Origin: Acridotheres tristis | Lineage: Eukaryota; Chordata; Aves; Passeriformes; Sturnidae | NCBI GenBank assembly: GCA_037013685.1 | Contig: CM072884.1 | Coordinates: forward strand, 98,374,048-98,438,047 | Length of the DNA stretch: 64,000 nucleotides | Reading direction: 5' to 3' | In this document: positions 51,300-64,000 of the stretch, piece after piece | Layout of the letters: each line of letters begins with the position of its first letter | How positions within the stretch are numbered: position 1 is the stretch's first letter | Notes under the pieces: generated by a model | The model's database searches: none | What the model was told of the DNA's origin: nothing | The model's input: only the letters and a program-made list of their open reading frames with translations | Made by a program: the position numbers and the translations under genes

Positions 51300-52612
51300 G
51301 CTTAGCTGAAAGGAGAAGGCCAAATGTTGCCTTTGGGCACCTGAAGCTGGAAGTAAGGAATGGGGAACAAAACCTCTGCCTTGGATTTTTAGAGGGTGGA
51401 TTTTAGCCCATTCAGGACACTGGTTCAGAGAGTCCCTTGGGAAATAGCCCTTAGGGGTCCATGGAGGCTGAACATACTTGAAATAAGGAAATTTTTGATG
51501 GCACAGGAGCAGTTCATCCCTATGTGCCAAAATATAAGCTAGTGGGGAAAACCAGTCTGGCTAAACAGGAACTTTTCCCTTGAACTCGGGGGGAAAAAGA
51601 GAGTTCATGGTACTTGGAAGAAAGGGTAGGCAATTCAGGAAGAGTACAGGGATGTCATTAGGTCATGTAGAGAGAGAATTAGAAAGGCAAAAGCTCAGCT
51701 AGAACTCAATCTGGCCACTGCTGTGAAAGAGAATTAAAAAGTGGTTTTATAAATACAGTAACAACAAAAGGAGGGCTAAGGAAAATCTGCATATTTTTTT
51801 AGATATGGAGGTGAATATTGTAACCAAGGGTGAGAAAAAGGCTGAGATGGAATGGCTGGAAAATGCCTTCTTTGCCTCAGTCTTCAGGAGAAAGACAGGT
51901 TATCCTCCAGGCAACTGGCCCTGTGAGCTGGTAGACAAGGATGGGGAGCAGAATAGACACCCTGCAATCCAGAGGAAATAGTTGTGACCTGCTGTGCCAC
52001 TTAGATGCTCACAGGTCTATGGGGACAGATGGGATCCAGGGAACTACAGGCTTGTCAGCCTGTCCTCGGGGCTAGGAAAGGTCATGGAGCTGCTCGTCTT
52101 GAGTGCCATCATGTGGCACAGCCAGCTCAGCCAGGGGATCACAGCCAGCCAGTACAGCCAGCATTTAGGAAAGGCAAGTCCTGCTTGACCAAGCTGACCT
52201 CCTCTTGATAAGGTGACCTGCCTGGGGGGTGAGTGAAAGGCTGTGGATGTGTCTGCCTGGACCTCAGATACATCTCTCACAGCATTTTCCTGGAGAAGCT
52301 GGCAGCTGGTGGTTTGGGTGGGTGGACTCCTCACTGGATTAAGAGCTGGCTGATGGCTGGGCCCAGGGAGTGTTGGTGAATGGAGGAAAATCCACTGGCT
52401 GGGCACCAGTGGGGTCCCTCAAGACTCATTATTTGGGCCAGTCCTATTTAATTCCCATATCAATGATCCAGATGAGGAAATCACGTGCACCCTCAGTCAG
52501 TTTGCAGATGAGACCAAGTTGTGAAGGAGGGAGTGTTGATCTGCTGGCGTACAGGAAGGCTCTGCAGAGGGATATGAATTTTTGGGGTGAAGCAGTGTTT
52601 TTATTAGATCAA
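51300..52612 (+). mobile_element. CR1 LINE fragment, endonuclease-RT region, internally deleted
   Basis: Over 1.2 kb of CR1 ORF2 in sense orientation. Landmarks are GGACACTGGTTCAGAGAGTCC (51416-51436), GGCTAAACAGGAACTTTTCC, ATAAATACAGTAACAACAAA, GCCTTCTTTGCCTCAGTCTT, AACTACAGGCTTGTCAGCC, TCCTGGAGAAGCTGG and TTTGCAGATGAGACCAAG. The RT active-site motif reads FADE at 52501-52512 where FADD is usual, and a stop follows soon after. About 140 bp are missing at a GGATCC near 52030. The 3' end of CR1 is absent beyond about 52612, which is unusual because CR1 copies normally keep their 3' end. Confidence 0.92.
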
Positions 52613-54350
52613 GATATATTTCTGGGAAAAACAAGCTAAATTTCAAGTACACAAGCTCTCCTTCAGATGACCCAAAACCTTGTCAAAATACTTCTAACTA
52701 AATATTTCCATTTCATAAAGACAATTACATCTGCCATCAAGTTTGCTTCTCCTCTAACTTCAAAGTTTTAACCCATGTGCAAAAAGTCAGCAAAGCAGAG
52801 GGTATTAGTTCAGGCAGCAGCAGGCACTCATTCATTTATCAACTTCACATTCCTGAACATTACAGCAAATATTACCAGAATTTTTTAAGCCTGTACAGTA
52901 GAAACAAAAATTACATAAATTATCAGTTAATTAAGGCTCCTTACTGTTAAAGAACAAAACAAACAGACTGGGTAATGGTCTTTTATCTTTTTCACACTCA
53001 CATTTTCTTTTCACACAATAAGATGACCAACAGATGTTGAAAAAAATCATCTCGGAAAAAGCAGTTTCAGACTGTGCCACTGGCACGTTTAAATTTGTAT
53101 CTAGATTTTTACTTTATACAGACATTTGAAGCTATGATCTTGCTTGAACTTTTACATTTGCAGCACTACAACCATATAAAAAGCATACAAGCATGACCTT
53201 TGTGTGATTCCTCTGACCCGCCCTAGTAAGCCTTCTGTCAAAAGTCTGAAATAAAACAATCCCAGAAGTTCTTCTACACACTTCTCAAATTAACAAGCAA
53301 TCATGTCTTTGTTCCCCAGTGAAGTCAGAGCTGCGTTACCCTGAATAAAGAGCAGACTACACGTGTAGTCTCATCCCTAATTCACTTAGTTATGTGAGTA
53401 GCAAATCTCCTAGTTCATGCCTCTCAGGAAGTCTGATTCTCTCCTGCTCACAATATTACACTGCAATCTAACTTCATGTAGACAGGAGAGCTCTGGATCT
53501 TCAGTGAGTTGGAGAGAAATCTCTGTTGGTCAAAACATTTCTTTCTTAAAGCTTGTGTAGAACTGAAAGGAGATACTCTCAAGAGAGATATCCCTCTAAG
53601 TTAGTAAAAAAAGGTCTGGCAGTAAGATAACATACACAGAAAAATCTTTAAATTGTTAACTGCTTTTAACTCAACTATACATTAGCACTGTCCAAACTTT
53701 GTAAAAGATGGCACATTATGCTCCCAAGACTAAACACAGGGGAAGTACATTAGCCAGCCACAAGCCTTAGAAGTCAATGTTGTTCAAAATTTTGGATGCC
53801 TTTTCAATTTCTCAAACCTAAAGACTCATCCAAGGCATATTATTAGGCAGGTATGTTGAGAAGAGTTCAAGCTCTTCCAGGCATTGGAATTATGCTGAGA
53901 ATAGTTTTCTATGTAAAGACTTCCTTCTATCCCTTTTTGGGATAAGCTAAATTAAAATGCTGGGTAGGACAGGTGATGAGTAGCATATCCAGCAGAGAAA
54001 AAGATAATAAGCTAGTGCCTGAGGCTGGCACAAGCAGAAGCACAAACTGGCACAGGCTCTTACAAGCCGCCAGGGCCAATAACTAGATGGACAAAGCAAT
54101 GATGCAGCAACCTCCATCCATAGGGGAGAAAAAAGAGGGGAGGTGCTGTCACTGCTTCCTGTCCTGTCTGTGCCACCCCAGAGAAAAGAGCTCAAGACTT
54201 ACATGCCCAAAACCAGAAAGCCTCTTTTTTATGACACTGGTTTAACAGATGGGAGTCCTGTGCTTTGGCTCCTTTTCCAATGACAGTTTCTTTCTTTTGT
54301 TCAGTATCTACTTAAAATTCTTACACAGTCTAAAGACATGGGCTCAGGGG

Positions 54351-54397
54351 CTCTCCCTCCCTTCCTCCCTCTCTCCCTCCCTCCCTCCCTCCCTCCC
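54351..54397 (-). repeat. (CCCT)n tract, G-rich on minus strand
   Basis: A 47-bp CTCCC/CCCT tract. The minus strand has at least seven G triplets separated by one to five bases, enough for a G-quadruplex. Confidence 0.93.
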
Positions 54398-55439
54398 AAG
54401 GAATCTCTTGTTGTCCCACCTGCAGAATCATATCCTTGCTGATTTTCCAACATAGGACCAGTGGGGATTTTGGCAGATGGCCCTGATATTATGAGAGCCA
54501 TGAACATTGGTACTGAGAACTGGCTTTAATCTCGAGGAGTCAGCAGCCCCCAGAGAACAGAGGGCCTGTCTGCTTCTGAAACTCTGGAGGAAATTGGTCA
54601 TGTCTCCTATATCCTGGGGGAGAGTGCTCTGGGAAAGGATTGTTATTTTTCCAGGGAGAGAGCACTACATGATACCTCATGACGACAGATTCTGCTGCTG
54701 CTGTGTCTTGTGTAGAGCTGGTCCTAGCAAGGGCAGTCAGAGATGTTCACCCAAGCACCCACACTGGGGACACACAGGGACAGGCCCCTGGCTGGGCTGC
54801 AACAACAAAGGGTTGTAAATTCAAGGCTTCGATTAACAAGAAAATGGGTTTGAGGCACAAGAGAAGAATAAATTTTGTATGCTGGGGGAGTTCAGGCTGT
54901 CTGGGGGTGAGACTGCTCAGCTGAGCCCCCAAAACCAAGGGAGCCAGACACATCTGTCTGATTAGTAACAATGGATAGATGGGAGTGACTGATTCCCAGT
55001 TCAGCACCTACACCTATCAGGAACAGAATCACCTGATCAAACTTATGTATCTTAGCCATTTGGGCCAGGCTCTTTTTTAAGGTTCATGCCAAGAAAGAAA
55101 CAATACCCACAGGTAATTCATGTGATCTGCTAAGGCTGACTGAAAAGTTCCTGGTTTGTCTGCTGAGTACAAAAGGAGCCTGTGGTGAGTAGTTCATATA
55201 TAGATATCAATATTTAGCCATGCAGGTGCTTATAAAAGCATGGCCCACAAGGACTGTGTGTGATGCTGTATTTTGCAGTGTCCCATCACTCAAGTAGGAC
55301 ACTTACCAAGCTCAAAGAGGAACCAGGCCAGGTGACTCCAGGACTGTGCTGCCTGGTTTGTGGTCTTACATGAGAACACATCCCCAGCAACCCAGAGCAT
55401 GGTGCCTTTGTGGAACCTTGAGGAAGCTTTCAAAAATTT

Positions 55440-55540
55440 AAAAAAAAAAAAAACAAAACTAAACTAAAACAAACAAAACCAAACCAATACAAAACAAAAC
55501 AAAAACCCCAAACAAACACAAAAAACCTAAAAATAAAAAG
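55440..55540 (+). repeat. A-rich degenerate (AAAAC)n tract
   Basis: A 13-base A run followed by AAAAC, AAACT and AAACC-like units. Low-complexity sequence without coding meaning. Confidence 0.9.
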
Positions 55541-57938
55541 GCTGATGGGAAGGTGAATACAACATGCATACAGGATAGCAAACATTTTTGGGTATTGCAG
55601 AGTATCTCCATGGTTTGAAAGATTTCTATTGGCACACACTCACTGGATGCACATCAGAGGCATTCTGTGGCAGTGTTCTTCCCCAGGTGGGTTCAGAAAT
55701 GAATTACACCAGGTTTTGGAATGAATCTTTGATTTTTATTTCCTCAAAAGGATCTGAGGTCTGGTACACAACAGCTGCTGTGGGAAATCAATCACATGTG
55801 GTAAGAAGGTTTGCTTCAGAACTGCACTATTTCTCTAAATTGCAAATCTGTATTTAGACAATGAGGACCATGTTCCAAAGGTAGCAAAAGCTCTATTGAA
55901 ACAAAAAGACACCTGAGGTCATATTTTTTATTGCTCAGATTGACTCTGTGAAATCAGGGTTTGTTGAAGCTGCTATTGGATGAGGATATGTTATGCAGAA
56001 GCTCAGAGCAGACTGTCTTAACTTTTCCTTTAAATATATGGAGCCTTGGATTATGATTTAATCCAAGACTTCGGTTGGTCCTTAGGTTATCCACATGATG
56101 TTGCTGTGAACTTCACTACCATCTTCCAACTTTTAAGCTTCTTAAATTATTAACTGAGGGTCCATAGAAGTAGAAAAAATAACCTTACCTTTCCAGGAGC
56201 ACTCCTGAAACACAGCATGTTGTCCACACTTCAGGAAAAGCTGGTTTTCTAGGCTCTGATCCAAATTTGTGAGAAGACATTAGCAGGAGTCCAATAAGGC
56301 AACCAATTTCTTCAAATGAATTAGGATGTTACAAGCAGGGAAAATATTCCATATACAAACAAATCATCAAAGTCTAAAGATTAAAGTACACAATTTTTAC
56401 AAGATGAAAGATATTTTAATAGACTTTATTCCAGCAGTAGGTCAGCTAGGTCACAGAAGGATGTTAAATCCTGCAATCCATGAGGTGTTTTAAAGAGCAA
56501 GAAACCAGACAGTACCAGCCAAGATGACTTACTATTTTATGAATAAAGAACAATAGAACTGGTCCACTTCTGTGTTCCATGAAAAGTTAATTCACATTTT
56601 AAAAAATTATAAATGTTTACAGATAAAATCAAGACAATCAACCAGAGGCTCGAAAATTATCATTTCTGGAATTGCGATTCAGAGGGAATTTCCAACTGAG
56701 GCAACATAGACGTTTTCTTTGGACAGCTAATAGATCCTGATGTAAATATTCTGAGCCATTTTAGGGGAGTTATACAAATATGAGCTTGCTGCATAGTAGA
56801 ACATATGCAGACCCTTTTCATGTAATTATTTTAGATGAGCTCTCACTTCATTTCATCCTGTTAGCACATGGTAGTTACCAATTCAGACACAACTGAATAC
56901 CTGAAAAATCTAGACAGTACCCAATAAAGGGAGAAATATTTGAGATACTAAGTTCATTATCATCAAAAATACAAAGGCTGCTAGCTGAGAAAATGTGAGA
57001 AATCCTTGAACAAAGTACCAACCACGTCAACAGGGGACAGGGTAAACTGATAAGAGGAAGGGTTTGTCTGGAAGCTACCGCAGAGCTAAGAGCTACCAAT
57101 TCACTTTGCTAGCAGGGAAAAACTAAGCAATGTATGGGATAAAATGCTGAGGCACAGAAATACACCACAACTCCCATGCAGATGTCCCAGGGAAGTAGCC
57201 TCCTTCTACTTGTGTGCAAGGATGAGGTGTTACTCAGTCTTACTTACAGAAACAACTGCATCATTTGTTTGCTTCCCTGTCATGCCGGATGAGTTTCTGC
57301 AGAATGCTGTTCTCCCATGGACAATGTTATTCTGATTGCCCCTTGCGCCACCCCACTCCCCTTCTCAGCAGATTTTGGTCACCTCACATATGCAAACAGT
57401 GAAGCTGTGGGAAGTGAGCTTCAACCAGTCCCACATAGGTTTCCACAGCCCCTGTTCACTTGTGCTGATTGGCTTCACTGCCAGCTCAGAAGTCCTCTGG
57501 GCTGTAACCACACTCCCTACTGTCATTGATCACACAGAATTTGGGGAGAAACTTTCGTCTGCATTGCCATGGCAGCTGTAACACAGCTCTCATGAGGAGG
57601 TTAGCTCAGGTTGGTAAGTTATTTTTTACACTTGACTCTCCCTTATCTCCTCCACATCATTTTAGGCAGCAAGCCCCTGCCCTTGAGTTTGTTGACAATC
57701 TGCCTTTTCTTTCCTGAAAACTTTCTTTAGCTCCGGGCTGCAATTCCTGCTTACACAGGAACTTGGTAACAGAACACAGGTTCTTGCAGAGAACTCAGCT
57801 TCTACTTTTAAGGTATTGCTCAAAACGTCCAGGGTCCTCCTGGCAAGCCAGGGCTTATATGCCTCTAGAGAATTTCAGAAGTATGCCATGAATTTCAGGT
57901 CACAGTAAGCCTTTTTTGGTACTACTCTGAATCAACAG

Positions 57939-58220
57939 TCACTCTGGCTTCAGAAAAACAGGAACCGAATGCAGCATCTGGCTCACCCTCCCACAAGAAC
58001 TCCCTGATGAGGAATAGTCTTTTTGGTCAAGCAAATCTTCCTTATTAGATCCAACTCTGCAGGTGTTACACACTAGCACATGAAGGTTATGTCTCCAATC
58101 AGTTAAATAAGGGGAAGAAGCCTCAGCTTCAGGGTAGTACACATCAAGTACGTTAGGCAGGACCTCACTTGTAAAGCTGACAGTGAAACAAACCCACACT
58201 GCCAAGATACCTGGAGACAC
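57939..58220 (-). other. Minus-strand ORF with hydrophobic N-terminus, unassigned
   Basis: A 93-codon ORF beginning MSPGILAVWVCFTVSF, which resembles a signal peptide, followed by a polar region with four cysteines. No family recognised, no splice signals I trust, and it lies just beside a CR1 fragment. A chance ORF is the likeliest explanation. Confidence 0.1.
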
Positions 58221-58329
58221 TCAGTAAGATACAGTTCTGTGCACAGAATCAGGTAAGTGCAATACCTACCCTGCAGTCCCAATCCAAACTTGGATGCTGC
58301 TCTCCTTCTTTACAAACAAGTGAAGCTTC

Positions 58330-58600
58330 TGGTCCAACTCAACCAAGCTACCAAACTTTCTGTGCACTCCCTCCAGCTGGACCATGTCTGTCTTGTACTG
58401 GGCAGCCCAGAAATGGACACAGCACTCTGTGTGTGACCTCACCAGGAGTACACAGCGGGGAAGGATTGCCTTCCTTGGCCTGCTGGCAACACTCATAAGG
58501 CAGCCCAGGATTTGGCTGGAAAAGGCTTGTTTGCCTTCTTCCATTTCCGCATGCTGCTGCCTCTGTCAGCTCAAGTATGAGATGGATCCCGTGTGGCAGA
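58330..58600 (-). mobile_element. CR1 LINE 3'-region fragment, antisense
   Basis: Antisense CR1 recognisable by CCAGCTGGACCATGTCTGTC, TTGTACTGGGCAGCCCAGAA, GTGTGACCTCACCAGGAGT, CCTTGGCCTGCTGGCAACAC and GCAGCCCAGGATTTGGCTGG. The copy is diverged, with truncated and approximate ends. Confidence 0.85.
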
Positions 58601-61600
58601 ACACTGCTTTTACATGGAAGAGCACTGGCAAGGGTACACTTCCAGCTACACTCCAGGTTGGATGTCTTTTTGACCCCTCCTTTTTTTCTCACAGACAATA
58701 CCACTGGGAGATGATTAAATGATGAATTCTTTCCTTAACATTGCAGTTCACAAATGGCACCATGATTCTTTAGTAGGAACCCAAACACTTCCAAATAACA
58801 CCATTTATTGAAATGTTTTGAAAATACATTTTCATGATACAGACAATCTTAGGAAATTCTTCACTTTTCACAAAGCAGTGGCCTGTGTCTCTTTTTGGGG
58901 ACGACATATAGTGACACCAATTCTGCTGTCAGCATTTCTAAGGCACATATTCACAAACTACTTTAGGAAAGTGAGGCCATAAAATGCATTTTATGTTTCA
59001 TCACCATTAAAGCTTCTTTTAGTGAAGAGAAATTTGCTGTGTAACCTGAGATTTTCTAGACCAACACATAGCTCTCAAACTTGCTGTTTTACAAAGCTGT
59101 AATAAGGAACATGGTGGTGCTTACTTTTGGGCAAGTATGGACTTTTGATGAATTAAAGAAGATACTTTACCCAAAACCAAAATGAAACACAATGATCAAA
59201 ATTCAGATTTTTTCTTTACAGTTAAGTGTGTTCCAAGTATCTGGAGCCCATCAGTTACATAGCTCAGGTTCAGCTTCTGTGACAGGCTTGATGATGCCCC
59301 ACTGCTAATAGGATCCTTACACCCCTGACACCCTAATGCTGCCTTATACCCAGAACAGCACCTCTCACCTTCCTCTTCTGTCCCAGTGGTTCAGGCTCCA
59401 GCTCTGGCTTTGCAGGGCTGCCTGCAGTTGAGATGCAGTGGAGTAACGTGTGATTTCTAAATCAAAACACATAATTCCATTCCACTCGGGAGTAAGTGCC
59501 ACAGTGACGGAGTGATCACAGGATGCAGGAAAACAAGGGTGAACCTTACTTAATTTGCTCAATACTTATTTACTGCAATTAACTGAGTGTGGCACAGGTG
59601 AAGCCCAGATAACACCCCAGGTTTATGACTGGTGTTTCTACAGCTTTCACACAAGTGTTAAAACTGGAGTTTAACATATGAATATATTTACTTTCTCTCT
59701 TACAAAATACAAATATGAAACCACTTTCTAATACCACTTCTGTAATTTTGTAGGTCAGAATTATGTTCAGTATTATCAGACTTCCAGGAGAAATAGAGCA
59801 AACGAATTTATGTGAAATCAAATCGCTTATAAAAGCAAAGTGAAAAAACTTGTATCCAACATTAATTACTATAATCACATAGACCTGAGAAACAGCAACC
59901 ATTTTTCATTTGTACATATTGAACAGCAAAAAAGGTAAAAAAAATATATATATACAAACTTAATAGGGAAAAAAACCTGAAACAGTTTTCTACTGCTCAA
60001 GAGTAAGACAATTTTCCCTTATATGTTTTAGTGCACTCCCCACCTCATTCCCAAGAACTAATGTGTTTTTTCTTCCTCTTCCAAGGCAAACTGAAACCAG
60101 TCAAATCTTCCTTCAAATCAAGAAAGCTGTGAACTAGTGAATTGATATATAGGACAAGATAATAATGATTAACAGCTAAGGTGCACAACCATTTGGTAAC
60201 TTTTGAAGAGAAACAGCATTTACACAGAACAGTTTTTGCTACAGAATAGTAAAACTGTCATCTGTAATGAGAATTACTGAACATAGTAGAGGAAGAAACA
60301 GTATGAGAACTGAAAGCAGTTTACTCTTCCACTTTCTTCTATTCAAGTTTCTGTAACATAAAAAGAGGGAGAGGAAGGAAGAATAAATGTAAAAAATCAA
60401 TTATGAAAAATATTTCATCTGTAACTCAGTTTATTTCATGCTTATGTAATTTTCACTCAAATTTGTTGACTCATTTCAAAGTAGTCCTATGTAAATTCTA
60501 CAAGTAGATGCATTTCACCTGCATCAAACAGACCAAAATGAAACCACAAAGCTAAATACAGTAAACATGTGTATCCAGCTCTGATTAATGGGTAGAATTA
60601 ACCAAGAGATAAAAATAAATAAGCCAATGCTTTTCTTTTATATCTGGATTTAGTTATTTAATCTTTTCTAGAGTAATCCTATTGAATAATAATTGGTATC
60701 CACTAGTGACATGTTCAAACAAAATCAGCTTGGATACTGGTAACCACTTAAAAGCATCACAAAAGTACATTCATCCAAGCACTGAACAAGTCAGGCTGCA
60801 ACAGTAAACAGAGAACTACCATTCATAAATTCTATTGAGGAAAGCAAGGGCTTTTCCAGAGGGACTGTCCTGTACCTTGTGTTGGTCTCAAGAAACAAAC
60901 AGAGCCATTGTGATGTTTGGAGGTGGGAAGGATCCAGGTAAGAGCGAAGAGGAAAATTTTGTCTACTTATTTTTTGGTTATTTTAGGACAGGCATCAGTA
61001 CTGTATGTACATGTACCAAGTCATTAAATCACTTAATATTCTGTTCTTTGCTCTCATGATCTGGGGATGGATCATTATCTTTAACATGTGGTACAGGAGA
61101 GCAAAAAAGAATTCAACTGAAAATCACAGGAGAAATCCATGCATCTAAGGACTGAACTCCAATTTCTAGTATTTCATGCCACTACTTTGATCAGGAGACC
61201 ATCAGGCAGAAATACATTCTTCATATGCAGCCTGAATTGTCTGCTTGGCACAGCTGCTTAGTGTCAACACCATGTGAGACATAATCAGAGGGGAAAGTTG
61301 TGTCCTCCTTACAAAAGTGCTCAGAAATACTGAGAAGCTGAATGAGAGTGTCATACCAGCCCCAGCTCTGATGAATCTGCATAGGAAAAATAAAGTAAGA
61401 CTAAGTTTCAAGGCCAGATCCTGCAGAGATCAGGTGTCTCACAGGAAATACAACCTCCAAACTAAAAGGAAATCTATGACTATCGTGTTTACAGGTGAAT
61501 TAAAAACTAATCAAGCATCACTCTGGCAAAGCCTATGGCAAACATAGCTACAATTTCATAAAACCTGTTTGCAGCTCTACCACTGCAGATTAAATACAAG

Positions 61601-64000
61601 TATTTATGTTGGGATGTCTTTGTCATATCAATGCATCTGATGCAACTACAGGCAAATATTAAGGCAAAATAAAAAGTAATGTCTACACAGCGTAGTTGAA
61701 GTGATTCAACTTCAGTAAACTGAAGACACAAAAGAATAAAATGTAATTTTAAAATGTATTTTTAATATATCATCAAACACTAGCACAGCTTGGTTTTGTA
61801 CAGTATCCTACATAAAAGATGTACCCAAAATACTTAGAATTTAACATCTCAATTTCAAAGTTAAGCAGCAGAAGAGGAAAACAATTAAATGCTACAGACA
61901 AGAAAGAAGACATAAGCTCCCAGATGGGACTTGAAACAAATGGGAGAATTAAGTTAACTTTATCTCCTGTTTTAAGTCTAAATTAAATCAATGTCATAAA
62001 GCAGTATCAAAACATTTCAGTTTACCTCAATTGCATCATCCATTTCTGTGCTCTCATATAATCATTTCAGCTTGTGTCAGAATAAGGAAACTCTTTTTCT
62101 GGAGAGCTGTCATCGCTTAGGTCACTGTAGCTGTCACTGTTGGAACCAGTAAGAATTCAGAAAGATCTAAACTAAATATTTTATTTCAAGCCCTCCAACC
62201 CATGATGCATATGACCAACACTTTCCTCAAATGCAACCCCTTTTCCAGAAAACTTCTTTAGACTCATGCTAAAAACATGGTATTTGGAACACCTTCCTCT
62301 AAAGTAATGGGGTGAAGTTTGGAGTTTAAGACCTGATAAGAAATAATGCTCTACCTGATCAATGGTATGTTCAATTTCTTTTTGCTTGACTCCTGTACAG
62401 TCATTTTGCATTTTGCTGGTGCTGCATGTCTATGATAATGGTTAACAAGATAGATAATAACACATCTTCAGAGCTATAATAAAAGGAATTTCTCCCTTAT
62501 GGTAAAGAAAATAGTTGTTTTAACAAAAAAGTTATTTAAAAAAAAAAGTTTATTAGCTCACAATTCTTCAATTTACACTTAGATTACAATTCTTGCTCTT
62601 CTAGTTAGAGCACAAATAATTTTCATTGTACCAAGCAATATCCTGACAGTTTTTCTAGAGGTTTTATCCCTTTTGCTGTGTCCTGAGAGAAGCAGACTGG
62701 TTTACAGGGACCAAACTGCCATGCAAGTGAATGTTTTATAAGTGGCAAGAAAAAGGAAACAGTGAAAAAACAGGAATCACCACAGAGACTGAGAGAAAGA
62801 AGTGCCCACAAACCACATTTTCAGCCAGTGTGATGTCTATTGAGTCTCCAAGTTTATCTTAAATCTAAGTGCACTTCAGAAGTGCCTCCAGCCTCAACCC
62901 TTCCCTACCATACTTCACTTCTACAGTCTGTTTTCCAGACATTTTAATTTTCCCAGATGAGAAGCCAGCAAAGGGAGCCCAGGGAACTAATAAGCACATT
63001 TGAGCAACAGTAATTCTGGTCAGTCCTGTGACCCTTCAGAGCACAGGCTGTGGTTAGCACAGTACAGGTGGGGGTCTCAGACCTCATTTGTGTGGGAATA
63101 TCATGACAGCCTTGGGTAACAACTCAGTGCCAGCCACTGACTGCACAGTTGTCACATCTGCCTTTACCATACACCCCTTCATCCTCCAGACAACAGGACC
63201 CCACTCATGGTGTTCCCCATCTCTGGGCATGATCTCCTACTGAGACATCAAGCACATGACCCAGCCAGACAGAGCCCTATGAGTGGATGCCAGTAATGCT
63301 TCAAGGGAGCCATGCAGCCCCACAGCTGGAGATCTTTGATGAGACTGCACTGTGGAACAGTGACCAAACTGCACTCAGCTACTCTGGTGCTCGTTACTGA
63401 GCACTGCTTTGTAGCCTGAATTTCACCCTCTCTTCTTTGAGAGAAAAGGAAAACCAAATAAAGAATAGGTAAAAAAATAGACACTTAAAAAGAGTGGGAC
63501 AGGAGGAATGGCAGCAAGAGTCACCTCGTTTAAATTCTACCTCTGTTAGGAAAGTCTCCTGCAGTTACAGCAAGTCACTGTACCATATTTGTGTAAAACG
63601 GCATAGACAGTCTGGCTGTCCTAACATTAAGACTTTGTCTACAGCATTCTGCCCTTTCCTTGCATGACACACACACTGCTGATGTGGTTCTTATAAAGAA
63701 TGTGTCATATCAGGCTAGTGTGAAATGCTTAATTTGATAATTTCATCAGCTGGTGATCAATTACACAGTTCAATTGAGGAAAGTGTTGTTAACAGTATGA
63801 TCAAGCATGCCAGATGCACACAGACGAACACAACATCACCAACATCGTACTTACTTTTTTCTGAAAATACCCATGGAAACATGGAACAAAAATTCAGTGT
63901 TATTAAAACAGTTTTGCATTTTCACATCACAGCAAAATAGTAAATACTGTGCATAGAACAGAGAATAAAACGGATTGCAAAGAACTGCATATCCTTATAA
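58601..64000. other. AT-rich unique sequence, one possible exon
   Basis: No repeat family or coding domain recognised to the end of the window, apart from the exon candidate at 62067-62136. Long stretches (about 59600-62000) are AT-rich with short A runs. They could be 3' UTR or intron if the exon candidate is real. Confidence 0.45.
62067..62136 (-). other. Possible terminal coding exon, unassigned gene
   Basis: On the minus strand a pyrimidine-rich stretch with TTCTTACTGGTTCCAACAG forms a plausible splice acceptor at plus 62137-62138. The following 70 nt encode an acidic serine-rich tail, DSYSDLSDDSSPEKEFPYSD then TS, ending with TGA (62067-62069). The composition is typical of real protein C-termini and atypical of random AT-rich DNA. 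I do not recognise the protein, no neighbouring exon could be confirmed, and the segment is too short to stand alone. If real, the gene runs leftward with its 3' UTR below 62067. Confidence 0.25.

Larger units (their letters stand above)
52613..57938. other. AT-rich unique sequence
   Basis: No gene or named element. The pyrimidine repeat at 54351-54397 and the A-rich tract at 55440-55540 are listed separately. A TATAAAAGC near 55230 lies in sequence that could belong to an unrecognised LTR, but no matching poly(A) signal or termini were found. Confidence 0.5.

Noticed and set aside
55200..55250. TATAAAAGC considered as the promoter of another LTR
   Set aside because: No poly(A) signal at suitable distance, no TG...CA termini and no target-site duplication could be found around it.

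Overview
The window looks like non-coding genomic DNA from a songbird (passerine). The strongest marker is a tRNA-Ile-derived SINE with a CR1-type tail near 28.9 kb, the architecture of TguSINE1 known from zebra finch. Supporting evidence is several fragments of CR1, the dominant avian LINE, and a set of avian endogenous-retrovirus LTRs. Family names come from recognition by eye. No database search was run.

I found no gene that can be called with confidence: no long ORF outside repeats, no recognisable protein domain, no clear exon series. The longest ORFs (about 270 aa) are translations of a GAAA microsatellite. Four short ORFs look somewhat protein-like (near 0.3, 18.7, 58.1 and 62.1 kb, all on the minus strand). 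They are listed with low confidence. The best is a possible 70-nt terminal exon at 62067-62136.

Layout. 0-4.4 kb: nothing recognised. 4.5-5.2 kb: solo LTR with a 5-bp target-site duplication (TSD). 8.9-9.3 kb: antisense LTR with a possible 4-bp TSD. 10.2-10.9 kb: a 0.69-kb GAAA/GGAA array. 15.5-15.7 kb: decayed CR1 endonuclease region. 16.2-16.5 kb: truncated LTR. 17.1-18.6 kb: a 1.48-kb antisense LTR with a perfect 5-bp TSD. 22.0, 26.6, 30.2, 45.2-45.9, 51.3-52.6 and 58.3-58.6 kb: CR1 fragments. 28.9 kb: the SINE. 29.9-30.2 kb: about 50 perfect GGGAA units directly abutting a CR1 fragment. 33.3 kb: CA repeat with a GC-alternating head. 34.6-35.3 kb: LTR with alpharetrovirus-like signal spacing. 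37.9-39.8 kb: a nested cluster, one LTR split by a forward ERV1-like LTR and by an antisense LTR with part of an ERV internal region. 43.2-43.9 kb: an intact solo copy of the split LTR's family. The rest is AT-rich unique sequence with minor low-complexity tracts.

The elements do not form a functional system. What the window shows is layered retroelement insertion, U3 and internal duplications, and microsatellite growth, some of it inside LTRs. I see no previously undescribed molecular system. The most informative locus is the nested LTR cluster, because its insertion order can be read from the sequence itself.
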